64,000 nt of DNA from SCTD01 sp963781675 (GTDB taxonomy: Bacteria > Actinomycetota > Actinomycetes > Mycobacteriales > SCTD01), in assembly GCA_963781675.1 (NCBI GenBank), contig CAWAGF010000005.1, forward strand, positions 248,001 through 312,000, given 5' to 3'. The position numbers and the translations under genes were made by a program. A model generated the notes under the pieces. That model did not search any database. It saw only the letters and a program-made list of their open reading frames with translations, and was not told the DNA's origin. Positions 27,151 to 35,997 of the stretch are shown here, one piece after another; positions within the stretch are counted from its first letter, which is position 1; each line of letters opens with the position of its first letter.

Positions 27151-28554
27151 ATGACCAGCACCGACCCGTCCCCGTCCGGCCTCGACCGTCGCACCCTCCT
27201 GCGCCGCAGCGCCGGGATCGGGCTCGGCATCACCTTCGCCGGCAGCCTGGAGGCGCTGGCCGGGATCTCGTCCGCCGCCGCCGCGACGACCAGCGGCAGC
27301 GCGGGCTACGGCCCGCTGGTCGCCGACCCCGCGGGTCTGCTGGCCCTGCCGCGCGGCTTCTCGTACACGCTGGTCGCGCAGACGGGGAAGACGCTGCTCG
27401 AGTCCGGGCAGCCGACCCCCGCCGACCCGGACGGCACCGCCTGCTTCGTCACCCCGGCCGGCCTGACGCTGGTCAACAACCACGAGATCGGCGGCGGCGA
27501 GGAGTTCGGCGTCCCGCCGCTGGCCGGGCTCACCTACGACCCCGGCGCCCGGGGCGGGACGACGAGCATCGACGTCGACAAGCACGGCAACCGGCTGCGC
27601 GAGTACGTCTCCGTCGCCGGCACGCACAACAACTGCGCAGGCGGCCTGACCCCGTGGGGCACCTGGCTGACCTGCGAGGAGACCGAGCAGCGCAAGGGCG
27701 GGGTGTTCCAGGAGGACCACGGCTACTGCTTCGAGGTCAGCCCCGTCCAGGGGGAGAACGGCGGCCGCTCGGCCGTCCCGCTGCGCTTCCTCGGGCGCTT
27801 CTCGCACGAGGCCGTCGCCGTCGACCCGCGCACGCACGTCATCTACCTGACCGAGGACGCCAACGGGCCGCACGGGCTGTTCTACCGGTGGGTGCCGCCG
27901 AAGACGTTCCAGGGCAGGAAGTTCGAGCTCATGACGCTGGCGGACGACGCGGGCGCCCTCGAGGCGATGCGCTGCTCCACCGCCGGCCAGCCGGTCGACG
28001 ACCTGTCCCGCGCCACGAGCGCCGGCACGACGTACGACGTGACCTGGGTCCCGGTGCCGGACCGCCAGGCGAGCAGGACGTCCGTGCGCAAGCAGTTCAT
28101 GGCCAGCGAGGTCACCGGCAGCCGCAAGCTCGAGGGCGCCTGGTGGGGCGACGGCGGCTGCTACTTCGTCGCCAGCTTCGCCCGGACGTCCGACGGCAGC
28201 CCGGCGCAGCACGACGGCCAGGTGTGGTTCTACGACCCGGCGAGGCAGACCGTCACCCTCAAGACGATCTTCGCGTACACCCCGTCGGACCAGGACGGCG
28301 ACACCGACGGGCCGGACAACATCTGCGTCTCGCCGTACGGCGGCGTCGTGCTCGCCGAGGACGGTGACGGCACGCAGCACCTCGTCGGCGTCACGGCCGA
28401 GGGCGACGACTACGTCCTGGCCCGCAACGAGCACGAGGACGACAGCGAGTTCACCGGGCCGTGCTTCAGCCCCGACAACAAGGTCCTGTTCGCGAACGTG
28501 CAGTCCCCCGGGTTCGTCTTCGCGATCCGCGGCCCCTGGAAGAGCCACCGCTGA
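27151..28554 (+). CDS. PhoX-like (DUF839) alkaline phosphatase, Tat-exported
   Basis: 467 residues. A twin-arginine signal (RRTLLRRSAG, residues 13-22) and hydrophobic stretch precede a beta-propeller of the DUF839/PhoX type. Acidic metal-site segments include NNHEIGGGEEFG, TCEETEQ, SHEAVAVDP, TEDANGPHG and DNICVSPYGG. PhoX enzymes use Fe3+ and Ca2+ to release phosphate from monoesters outside the membrane and are typically induced by phosphate starvation. The PHO-box-like repeats upstream agree with this. A 14-bp hairpin ends the unit. Confidence 0.85.
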   Translation: MTSTDPSPSGLDRRTLLRRSAGIGLGITFAGSLEALAGISSAAAATTSGSAGYGPLVADPAGLLALPRGFSYTLVAQTGKTLLESGQPTPADPDGTACFVTPAGLTLVNNHEIGGGEEFGVPPLAGLTYDPGARGGTTSIDVDKHGNRLREYVSVAGTHNNCAGGLTPWGTWLTCEETEQRKGGVFQEDHGYCFEVSPVQGENGGRSAVPLRFLGRFSHEAVAVDPRTHVIYLTEDANGPHGLFYRWVPPKTFQGRKFELMTLADDAGALEAMRCSTAGQPVDDLSRATSAGTTYDVTWVPVPDRQASRTSVRKQFMASEVTGSRKLEGAWWGDGGCYFVASFARTSDGSPAQHDGQVWFYDPARQTVTLKTIFAYTPSDQDGDTDGPDNICVSPYGGVVLAEDGDGTQHLVGVTAEGDDYVLARNEHEDDSEFTGPCFSPDNKVLFANVQSPGFVFAIRGPWKSHR

Positions 28555-28561
28555 GGCCAGG

Positions 28562-28597
28562 AGTCCTTCCCGTCCCCTGGCCCGGACGGGAAGGACT
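28562..28597 (+). terminator. Hairpin terminator after PhoX-like gene
   Basis: A 14-bp perfect stem: AGTCCTTCCCGTCC (28562-28575) with GGACGGGAAGGACT (28584-28597) around an eight-base loop, starting eight bases after the stop codon. It separates the phosphatase from nadA. Confidence 0.85.
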
Positions 28598-28660
28598 TCC
28601 GCGTCCTGCCTGTTATCGTCTGTGCGACGCTTACCGCGCGTCGCGGGACGAGGAGCAGCG

Positions 28661-29839
28661 ATGACCACCGAGCTCGACCTGATGCCCGGCGTGGAGCCGA
28701 CCCCGCTCGCGCTGCTCATGCTCGGCCGGCAGCAGGACCCGGCCTCCGAGCGCGGCGTCGACTGCCCCGGCGAGCTGCCCGCGGCCTCCGACCCGACGCT
28801 CGTCGAGCGCGCCCGCCGCGCCAAGGAGGCGCTGGGCGACCGGGTCTTCGTCCTCGGCCACCACTACCAGCGCGACGAGGTCATCCAGTTCGCCGACGTC
28901 ACCGGCGACAGCTTCAAGCTGGCCCAGCAGGCGGCGGCGCGGCCCGAAGCCGAGTTCATCGTCTTCTGCGGCGTGCACTTCATGGCCGAGTCCGCCGACG
29001 TCCTCACCGGGCCAGACCAGGCCGTGCTGCTGCCCGACCTCGCGGCCGGCTGCTCGATGGCGGACATGGCGACCTTCGACCAGGTCGAGGAGTGCTGGGA
29101 CGTCCTGCGCGAGGCCGGCGTCGCGGACGTCACCGTGCCGGTCACGTACATGAACAGCAGCGCCGCCATCAAGGCCTTCACCGGCCGCCACGGCGGGACG
29201 GTCTGCACGTCCAGCAACGCCAAGCGGGCGCTGGAGTGGGCCTTCACCCAGGGCACGAAGGTGCTGTTCATGCCGGACCAGCACCTGGGCCGCAACACCG
29301 CCGTGCGCGAGCTGGGGCTGTCGCTGTCGGACTGCGTCGTCTACGACCCGCACAAGCCCGGCGGCGGCCTGACCGCCCAGCAGCTGCAGGACGCCACGAT
29401 GGTCCTGTGGAAGGGCCACTGCTCCGTTCACGGCCGCTTCACCGTCGACGCCGTGCGCGAGGTGCGCGAGCGGGTGCCCGGCATCCAGGTGCTGGTCCAC
29501 CCCGAGTGCAAGCACGAGGTCGTCGAGGCCGCCGACCTGGTCGGCTCGACCGAGTTCATCATCCAGACGCTCGCGGCGGCCCCCGCCGGTAGCGCCTGGG
29601 CCATCGGCACCGAGCTCAACCTGGTGCGCCGCCTCGCGCAGGAGCACCCGGACAAGACGGTGGTCTTCCTCGAGAAGACGGTCTGCTTCTGCTCGACCAT
29701 GGACCGCATCGACCTGCCGCACCTGGTCTGGACGCTGGAGTCGCTGGTCGACGGCGTCGTGCCGAACCGCATCACCGTCGAGCCGGAGACCGCGCGCTAC
29801 GCCAAGGCCGCGCTCGACCAGATGCTCGCGCTGCCCTAA
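28661..29839 (+). CDS. nadA: Quinolinate synthase A
   Basis: 392 residues. It condenses iminoaspartate with dihydroxyacetone phosphate to quinolinate for NAD synthesis. Cluster ligand candidates are Cys in LAAGCSMAD, HPECKHE and TVCFCSTM; FVLGHHYQRDEV and DPHKPGGGL are conserved active-site segments. The long N terminus of about 50 residues is normal for actinobacteria. GAGGAG lies eight bases before the ATG. nadB and nadC are not adjacent, unlike the nadABC operon of many relatives, so they should lie elsewhere. Confidence 0.94.
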   Translation: MTTELDLMPGVEPTPLALLMLGRQQDPASERGVDCPGELPAASDPTLVERARRAKEALGDRVFVLGHHYQRDEVIQFADVTGDSFKLAQQAAARPEAEFIVFCGVHFMAESADVLTGPDQAVLLPDLAAGCSMADMATFDQVEECWDVLREAGVADVTVPVTYMNSSAAIKAFTGRHGGTVCTSSNAKRALEWAFTQGTKVLFMPDQHLGRNTAVRELGLSLSDCVVYDPHKPGGGLTAQQLQDATMVLWKGHCSVHGRFTVDAVREVRERVPGIQVLVHPECKHEVVEAADLVGSTEFIIQTLAAAPAGSAWAIGTELNLVRRLAQEHPDKTVVFLEKTVCFCSTMDRIDLPHLVWTLESLVDGVVPNRITVEPETARYAKAALDQMLALP

Positions 29840-29847
29840 GTAGCCTG

Positions 29848-30372
29848 GTGCCGGTGACCTCACCCAAGGGCCGGCCCACCCCGAAGCGCAGCGAGAAGCA
29901 GCGCCGCACCGGGCCGGTCGCCCCTCCCCCGCTGACCCGCAAGGAGGCGGCGCAGCGCCAGAAGGAGGCGGCCGCCGCCGCGCGCACCCGCATCAAGGAG
30001 GGCGCCGCCCGCGGCGACGAGCGCTACCTCGCCAAGCGCGACGCCGGACCGGTGCGCGCGCTGGTGCGCGACGTCGTCGACGCCCGCCGCAACGTCGGCG
30101 TCGTGCTGCTGCCGCTGGCCGTGGTGCTCATCCTCACGAACCTGACCGGCATCCGCGCGCTGCAGAACCTCGGCCTGCTGCTCTGGGCGGTCGCGATCCT
30201 CGCGCTGCTCGCCGACATCGCCCTGACCACCGTCGCGCTGCGCACCCGGATCCGCGAGGAGCACCCGCAGGAGGAGCGCCTGCTCGGCCACGTCGGCTAC
30301 GGACTGCTGCGCACGACCGTGCTGCGCAGGTTCCGGCTGCCGCCGCCGCGGGTCTCCCCCGGCCGGGGCTGA
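29848..30372 (+). CDS. DUF3043 membrane protein
   Basis: 174 residues. A very basic cytoplasmic N terminus (GRPTPKRSEKQRR, then TRKEAAQRQKEAA), a conserved DERYLAKRDAGPVRALVRDVVDARRN segment (about 55-82) and two membrane helices (about 83-100 and 108-130) define DUF3043. Function is unknown. It starts eight bases after nadA; GTG codons at 29848 and 29854 are both possible. The homologue Rv2206 sits beside glycerate kinase in mycobacteria. Confidence 0.85.
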   Translation: MPVTSPKGRPTPKRSEKQRRTGPVAPPPLTRKEAAQRQKEAAAAARTRIKEGAARGDERYLAKRDAGPVRALVRDVVDARRNVGVVLLPLAVVLILTNLTGIRALQNLGLLLWAVAILALLADIALTTVALRTRIREEHPQEERLLGHVGYGLLRTTVLRRFRLPPPRVSPGRG

Positions 30373-30392
30373 CCGGCCGCTACGGTCCGGCC

Positions 30393-31340
30393 GTGCTCCG
30401 CCGTGCCCTCGCCGCTGGGCTGCTCTGCCTGACCGCCGCGTGCGCGGCGTCCGCCACCGACCCGGTCGCCGTCGACGAGCCGGCACCCGCGACCGCCTCC
30501 CCCGCACCGTCGGCGAGCCCGACTCCCGCGCCCGTGCCGTACCTCCCGCGCGGCGGCCACGGCGTCTTCCAGGGCCACATGGTCGTCATGGCGTACGGGA
30601 CGGCCGGCACCGCCTCGCTCGGCGTGCTGGGCGAGGGCACGCCCGACGCCGCGGCGGCCCGGCTGGAGGAGCTGAGCGCGCAGTGGGCCAAGGCCTCCGG
30701 CACCCCCGTGCGCCCCGCCTTCGAGCTGATCACCTCCGTCGCGCAGCGCGCCCCCGGCCCCGACGGCCGCTACTCCGTCGGGCTGGCGCACGCCGACGTG
30801 CAGCGCTACCTGGAGGCCGCTCGCCGCGCGAAGATGCTGCTGGTGCTGGACTTCCAGCCCGGGCGGGCCGACGTCCTGGACCAGGTCAAGCACTACGAGC
30901 GCTTCCTGCTCCAGCCCGAGGTGGGGGTGGCGCTCGACCCCGAGTGGGTGCTGAAGGAGGGGCAACGCCCTGGTCGGCAGATCGGCGCGCTGGAGGCGGC
31001 GCGGATCAACGAGGTCTCGGCGTACCTCTCGGCACTGGTGGCGAAGCACCGGCTGCCGGAGAAGGTCTTCCTGGTGCACCAGTTCCGGGCGTTCATGGTC
31101 CCGGACCGGGAGCAGGTCGTGGACCGGTTCGGGCTGGCCACCGTCTTCCACATCGACGGCTTCGGGCCGCGGCACAGCAAGAAGGAGACCTACGACCTGC
31201 TCTCCAGCAAGGACGGCGTCATCCCCGGTGGCAAGGCGCACAACGGCTACAAGCTGTTCATCGACGAGGACGTCCCGCTGCAGGAGCCGGCCGAGGTGCT
31301 CCGGCACGTGCCCCGCCCGGAGCTGGTGTCGTACCAGTAA
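30393..31340 (+). CDS. Secreted lipoprotein, unknown function
   Basis: 315 residues. The lipobox LCLTAAC places the lipidated Cys near residue 17, followed by a Pro/Ser/Ala linker to about 48. The remainder is a compact domain with KMLLVLDFQPGRAD, VGVALDPEW, KVFLVHQFRAFM and VFHIDGFGPR, which reads as an alternating alpha/beta barrel. It resembles actinobacterial hypothetical lipoproteins; an envelope glycosidase-like role is possible but no catalytic pair can be assigned. The aldo/keto reductase gene follows 13 bases later. Confidence 0.75.
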   Translation: MLRRALAAGLLCLTAACAASATDPVAVDEPAPATASPAPSASPTPAPVPYLPRGGHGVFQGHMVVMAYGTAGTASLGVLGEGTPDAAAARLEELSAQWAKASGTPVRPAFELITSVAQRAPGPDGRYSVGLAHADVQRYLEAARRAKMLLVLDFQPGRADVLDQVKHYERFLLQPEVGVALDPEWVLKEGQRPGRQIGALEAARINEVSAYLSALVAKHRLPEKVFLVHQFRAFMVPDREQVVDRFGLATVFHIDGFGPRHSKKETYDLLSSKDGVIPGGKAHNGYKLFIDEDVPLQEPAEVLRHVPRPELVSYQ

Positions 31341-31353
31341 GTACCGTTCGTCC

Positions 31354-32415
31354 ATGGAGTTCCGGCGCCTCGGGCGCAGCGGCATGAAGGTCAGCGAGAT
31401 CAGCTACGGCAACTGGCTGACGCACGGGTCGCAGGTGGAGGCCGACCAGGCCACCGCCTGCGTGCGTGAGGCGCTCGAGGTCGGCATCACGACCTTCGAC
31501 ACCGCCGACGTCTACGCCGGCACCAAGGCCGAGGCGGTCCTGGGCGAGGCCCTGAAGGGCGAGCGCCGCGAGGGGCTCGAGATCTTCACCAAGGTGTACT
31601 GGCCGACCGGCCCGGGTCAGAACGACCGCGGCCTGTCCCGCAAGCACATCCTGGAGAGCTGCCACGCCTCGCTGAAGCGCCTGCAGACCGACTACATCGA
31701 CCTGTACCAGGCGCACCGCTTCGACTACGAGACGCCGCTCGAGGAGACGCTGCGGGCGTTCGACGACCTGGTGCGCGCCGGCAAGGTGCACTACATCGGC
31801 GTCAGCGAGTGGAAGGCGTCGGAGATCCAGCAGGCGCTCGACATCGCCGGCCAGATGGGCTTCGACCGGATCGTCAGCTCGCAGCCGCAGTACTCCATGC
31901 TGTGGCGCGTCATCGAGGCCGAGGTCGTCCCGCTGTGCGAGCAGGAGGGCATCGGGCAGATCGTCTGGTCGCCGATCGCGCAGGGCGTGCTCACCGGCAA
32001 GTACCTGCCCGGGCAGCCGCCGCCCGAGGGCTCGCGCGCGACCGACGTCAACGGCGGCGACAAGATGATCTCGCGCTGGATGCGGGACGACGTCCTGGAG
32101 AAGGTGCAGCTGCTCAAGCCGCTGGCCGACGAGGCCGGGCTCACGCTGGCCCAGCTCGCCGTCGCCTGGGTGCTGCAGAACCCGAACGTCAGCTCCGCCA
32201 TCGTCGGCGCCTCCCGCCCGGAGCAGGTGCGCGACAACGCCGCGGCGGCCGGCAAGAAGCTCGACGCCGACCTCATGGCGCAGGTCGACCAGGTCCTCGA
32301 GGGCGTCGTCACGACCGACCCCGCGCAAGACGGTCAGCCCGGCGAGGCGGCCGACCGTCGACGCCGAGGTCGTCTGGCGGGCCGCGGCGAGGATCGGCGC
32401 GCCACCTGCTGCTGA
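31354..32415 (+). CDS. Aldo/keto reductase (Kv-beta-like)
   Basis: NADPH-dependent oxidoreductase of the AKR barrel fold. The tetrad is visible: Asp and Tyr in FDTADVYAG, Lys in IFTKVYW, His in YQAHRFD. NADP-binding residues follow in WSPIAQGVLTGKY and IVGASRPEQVRDN. Overall it resembles the potassium-channel beta-subunit group. The C-terminal 30 residues (after VVTTDPA) are Arg-rich and unlike the family. Deleting one C near 32325 gives DPRKTVSPARRP, closer to the usual tail, so a frameshift is likely and the true end is uncertain. Confidence 0.88.
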   Translation: MEFRRLGRSGMKVSEISYGNWLTHGSQVEADQATACVREALEVGITTFDTADVYAGTKAEAVLGEALKGERREGLEIFTKVYWPTGPGQNDRGLSRKHILESCHASLKRLQTDYIDLYQAHRFDYETPLEETLRAFDDLVRAGKVHYIGVSEWKASEIQQALDIAGQMGFDRIVSSQPQYSMLWRVIEAEVVPLCEQEGIGQIVWSPIAQGVLTGKYLPGQPPPEGSRATDVNGGDKMISRWMRDDVLEKVQLLKPLADEAGLTLAQLAVAWVLQNPNVSSAIVGASRPEQVRDNAAAAGKKLDADLMAQVDQVLEGVVTTDPAQDGQPGEAADRRRRGRLAGRGEDRRATCC

Positions 32416-32497
32416 GCGAGAAGGGCAGGTGGCGGCACTTTTCGGTGGTCGGGTTGAGGTCCGAGGACGCACCAGGCTCATCTCACAACGCGACCAT

Positions 32498-33174
32498 CTA
32501 CTTCTCCGCAACCACCAGGTAGCGCTCGTCATCGATGGCCCGCCCCCACAGGAGGGGATCGGTCAGGTGGCGGACCGCAAGGCTGCTCACCTTGGGTCGC
32601 ACCAGGTCGGCAACTGCCTCGGCGGGAAGTCCCGCTCCCGTGCCCCACAGTCCCTCGACCAGGACGAGTCTACCGGCGGCGGTCGTCCGGGCCAGCCACT
32701 GGTCCAGGGCCGCGGACGGATCCGGGAGCGCCCACAGGACGTGACGTGCGAGGACGACGTCGAAGCCTGCTGGGACCGGCGGGTCGGAGGCGTCACCGAG
32801 CAGGAAGTCGACCGAGACGTCGTGCTGGTGGCCCTTGGCTTGGGCGCGTTCGACCATGCGCGGGGACAGGTCGACACCGGTCACCCTGCAACCGTGCTCA
32901 GCGAGCAGCACTGACAGCGTGCCGGTGCCGCAGCCCACGTCGAGCACCGAGGCGCCCGCCGGGATCACCTGGTCCAGAAGCTGTTGCCACGCGGCCCGCA
33001 CGCGGGGCTGCAACGGCCGTGGTCTGGCTCCTCGTCGGACTCTCGGCTTCGGCGTCCTTCTCGGGCAGCGACTCGGCGGCACGGGCGACCGTAGGACCTG
33101 CCACCGAACTGGGTCGCTCGCTGCTGGAGCGCGGAGCGGCTCGCCGAGAGCCGGCATGCTCGGCGCGCCTTCAT
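32498..33174 (-). CDS. Class I SAM-dependent methyltransferase (frameshifted N terminus)
   Basis: Motif I is clear in VLDVGCGTGTLSVLLAEHG, then VTGVDLSPRMVERAQAKG, FLLGDASDPPVP, and FDVVLARHVLWALPDP, as in small-molecule methyltransferases. No DPPY/NPPY motif of DNA amino-methylases is present. The N-terminal 60 residues shift frame at least twice: MKARRA (from 33174), AESLPEKDAEAES, DEEPDHG and PRVRAAWQQLL are in different frames. The start is therefore tentative. It lies about 50-70 bases downstream of the DUF222/HNH gene on the same strand and may be co-transcribed with it. Confidence 0.7.
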
Positions 33175-33224
33175 GACGGCCGGCGCCACTGGGGAATGCC
33201 GTTCCTCTTCGTGACGCCCCTGCC

Positions 33225-34748
33225 CTACTGGAGCAGTGCGCTACAGCCAGCCGTCTCGTCGATCCGCCGGCCGTCCTTCAGCGTGATGCATCTGGCCGCG
33301 ATGCAGGGCGCCGTGGTCGTGTCGCAGAACAGGACGGTGTCGGCCAGCGTCGTGGTGCCGCAGGTGGAGAACAGCTCAGGGTGGTGCGGGATCAGGCGGC
33401 ACCCGGGCCCTCTGGGTGCAGCCGGCGCTCTGGCACTGCCCGCCGGTCTCGACGTGCTTGATGCGGCGCTCGTGCGCCTTGAGGGTGCGGCCGGTGTGGC
33501 TGGTCTCGAGGACCCGTTGCCCGAGGCCCAGGACGTAGCGGGTGACGTAGGCGTCGCACCACCACTTCTGGACCAGGCTCAGCGGCAGCGACAGCCCGGA
33601 GGCGGCGAGGGCGGGCACCGCACCGGGTCGCGGTGCAGGGTGCGCAGTCCACGGTGACGCCGAGGTGCGGCGCGACCTTGTCCCGGGGCCGAGCGTCGCC
33701 GCTGTCGAGCAGGCGTCCGCAGCGCGAGCTCGAGGGCGTCGTGCAGCCGGCGGCCGCGGGACCGAGGGGGTCGAACGGCCGGTCCGGCGTCTGCAGGTGC
33801 TCAGCGGGACCGGGTCGCCGAACTCCCAGCCGGTGTCGCGGAGCCGTTGCCTGCGCGGTGTCGACGGGGTTGTCCGGGTCGGTCGCCGCTGCGGCGGTCA
33901 GCGCCGTGGAGAGCAGCTCCCCGGTCTCCAGGTCCAGCTCGCCCCGGAGGAGCCACCCGCTAGCCGTCAGCGTTCGGGCGCAGGGACAGCTGCGCGTGGT
34001 CGGCCGCCCGGGCGGCGCGCTTCTCCAGCTCGTTCGGGAGCAGCGCGTCGACGAGGCGCGCCAGCGCGCCCGAGCGAGGAGCCCGGCCGGCAGGTGCTGC
34101 GCAAGCAGCACGAACGCCGCCTCGAGCCGCGCCAGCTGGGACGTAGGGGCGCAGGACACCTCCGACAGCAGTGCGTGCAGGTCCCCGACGCGCGGGTCGT
34201 CGTCGGCCAGGCCGCCGAGCGCGGTGAGGACCGCGTCGGCGACGCCGTCCAGCACGACTGCGGTCACGTCGCCCTCACCGGGCTGGCCGTCGAGAGGCCG
34301 TCGGGCCGGTCGACCAGCGGCCGGAGCCTGGTCAGCGCGGCGGCGATCCGCGGCGGCAGCCGTCGGGCCGAGCGTCCCGGACCGGACGGCCTGCGTCCAG
34401 TGCGGGGAGCCGGTACCAGCCTGCGGGACAGCGTCACCGTCGAGGGGTCGACGACGGCGCCCTGCGCCCGGACCCAGGACGTGGTGGTCGGGCTGCCGTC
34501 GAGCTGGTGCAGCTTGCGCGCATCGACGTCACCCAGCCGCCGCAGCAGCACAGCCTCCAGCTGCGCCCGGGCCGCCAGCAGGTCCGTCGCCTGTGCGAGC
34601 GCCTGGTCCGCCGGGAGGTCCACGGGGTCCACCTGCACCAGCGACGACAGAGCCAGCCGCAGCGCGGCGACCGGGTCCAGCACGTGCTCGACGTCCGAGG
34701 AGAAGGAGCCAGGCAGCGCCTGCACCCGCTCCGAACGGTGTCGAACAT
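33225..34748 (-). pseudogene. DUF222/HNH (13E12-type) gene, multiply frameshifted
   Basis: Family segments read in order across frames: MFDTVRSG, QALPGSFSSDVEHVLDPVAAL, DLLAARAQLEAVLLRRLGDVDA, WVRAQGAVVDPSTVTLSRRL, SPHWTQAVRSGTLGPTAAA, DDDPRVGDLHALLSEVS, LRGELDLETGELLSTAL, GGQCQSAGC, and a C-terminal HNH-like region with PHHPELFSTCGTTTLADTVLFC and LKDGRRIDET. The consensus HHHxLH that normally follows the last Cys is replaced by DTTTAPCIA, so nuclease activity is doubtful. At least eight indels are needed to restore it. Its ATG lies inside a LexA box. The end may be 33241 if one G is missing (ETGWL). Confidence 0.7.
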
Positions 34749-34756
34749 GTGTTCGA
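34741..34756. promoter_or_regulatory. LexA (SOS) box overlapping start codon
   Basis: TCGAACATGTGTTCGA, that is TCGAACA-TG-TGTTCGA with perfect arms, equals the mycobacterial SOS-box consensus TCGAAC-N4-GTTCGA. On the minus strand it contains the ATG (34748-34746) of the DUF222/HNH gene. 13E12-family genes of M. tuberculosis are known LexA-regulated genes, which supports the call. Confidence 0.88.
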
Positions 34757-34784
34757 TACTACCGGATCGACAACGTCATCGCAA
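34756..34784 (-). promoter_or_regulatory. SigA-like promoter for a leaderless DUF222 transcript
   Basis: On the minus strand TTGCGA (34784-34779), a 17-base spacer and TAGTAT (34761-34756) form a -35/-10 pair. The expected transcription start, about seven bases further, coincides with the ATG at 34748, giving a leaderless message. The LexA box covers the start point, an ideal place for repression. Confidence 0.65.
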
Positions 34785-34974
34785 GGGTTTGAGGATCCCA
34801 AATGCGTTGCTGCACAAGGGATGTCGCTCCAGCTGACGGCATCTTCCCAGTCGCATCTGAGGCACGGTGCGGGGCGCCGCGGCGGCGCGAACGGACGGCT
34901 CCGCGCCGTCACCTCACCACCGCCCAGGCGCCTCGCCGGCGGGCAGCAGCCGTACTGGACCAGCCCCTGTCAGG

Positions 34975-35190
34975 TCAGACCGGGCTGGAGAGCCCCATCG
35001 GGCCGTAGACCTGGTGGTCGTCCTCGAACAGGGTGACCTGCGCGACGCCGCCGGCCAGCAGCTCGCGCCAGTTCTCGCCGATCCAGCTCTCGGCGTCGGC
35101 CTGGCTCGGGAACGGGTCCGCGCTGGGGGCGCCCTCGGCAGGGACGACCGGCGCCCCGCTGCTGTCCTCGTACCGCCACGTCCAGGTCAT
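34975..35190 (-). CDS. Small conserved protein, unknown function
   Basis: 71 residues: MTWTWRYEDSSG at the start, then FPSQADAESWIGENWRELL, VAQVTLFEDDHQVYGPMGL. I recall similar 70-80-residue proteins in many actinobacteria without known function. No signal or membrane helix. Divergent from the metallo-beta-lactamase gene, 36 bases away. The 226 bases between it and the LexA box hold no convincing feature. Confidence 0.72.
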   Translation of the reverse strand: MTWTWRYEDSSGAPVVPAEGAPSADPFPSQADAESWIGENWRELLAGGVAQVTLFEDDHQVYGPMGLSSPV

Positions 35191-35226
35191 GCGACCAGCC
35201 TGTCACGGGTGCGGTTGGCTGTCCTC

Positions 35227-35997
35227 ATGCGCGTCCGCATGCTCGGCACCGGCTCGTCCGACGGCTGGCCCAACCCCTGGTGCGGCTGCGCGTCCTGCGG
35301 TTGGGCCCGCGCCTCGGGCGTGCTGCGGCGGCAGACCAGCGCGCTCGTCGACGGCCGGCTGCTCGTCGAGCTCGGCCACGACGGCGTGCGCGCGGCGGTG
35401 GACCTGACCGCGGTCGAGGCCGTCCTCGTCACGCACGCCCACCCGGACCACCACGCCCTGCCGGCCTGGATGTGGCGCGGCTGGTCGACGACGAACCGCC
35501 CGCTCGTGCTGGTCGGCCCGCCGGCGGTCGTCGCCGCGGCGCGGACCGAGGTCGACCCCACCGTGTCGCTGGTGGAGGTGCGCGGGGGCGACCGGCTGGA
35601 GGTGGCCGGCTACGACGTGCGCGTCGTCCCGGCGAACCACGCCGGACCGGCGGCCGGGCCCGCGGTGCTCTACGACGTGACCGGTCCGGACGGCGCGCGG
35701 CTGCTGTGGGCGACGGACACCGGGGTCCTCTCGGACGAGGCGCTCCGGCTGGTCGAGGGGCGGGAGTACGACGCGGTGCTGCTCGACCTGACCAGCGCGC
35801 ACCAGCCGGTGCATCACGACCTGGTCACCTGGCCGGCCCAGGTGGAGGCGCTGCGCGCCGTGGGCGCCGTGGTCGCGAGCACCGATCTGCACGCCGTCCA
35901 CCTCGGGCACGACAACCCGCCGGACGTCGACGACCTGCTGGCCGGCTGGGGCGCGAGCGCGCCGCGCGACGGCGACGTGCTGGAGGTCGGCGCGTGA
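35227..35997 (+). CDS. Metallo-beta-lactamase-fold phosphodiesterase (PhnP-like)
   Basis: 256 residues. The N terminus MRVRMLGTGSSDGWPNPWCGCASC carries the C-x-C-x2-C cluster seen in PhnP-like enzymes. The metal motif THAHPDHH is near 69-76, followed by PANHAGP, WATDTGVL and TDLHAVHLGHDN. The family hydrolyses cyclic or phosphodiester substrates. Its stop overlaps the GTG of the cobT-like gene. In actinomycetes a gene of this type is often found with cobalamin lower-ligand genes, but a direct role is inference. Confidence 0.82.
   Translation: MRVRMLGTGSSDGWPNPWCGCASCGWARASGVLRRQTSALVDGRLLVELGHDGVRAAVDLTAVEAVLVTHAHPDHHALPAWMWRGWSTTNRPLVLVGPPAVVAAARTEVDPTVSLVEVRGGDRLEVAGYDVRVVPANHAGPAAGPAVLYDVTGPDGARLLWATDTGVLSDEALRLVEGREYDAVLLDLTSAHQPVHHDLVTWPAQVEALRAVGAVVASTDLHAVHLGHDNPPDVDDLLAGWGASAPRDGDVLEVGA

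Noticed and set aside
28600..28660. NAD-responsive operator or riboswitch upstream of nadA
   Set aside because: The 63 bases after the hairpin show no palindrome or conserved riboswitch core that I can identify.
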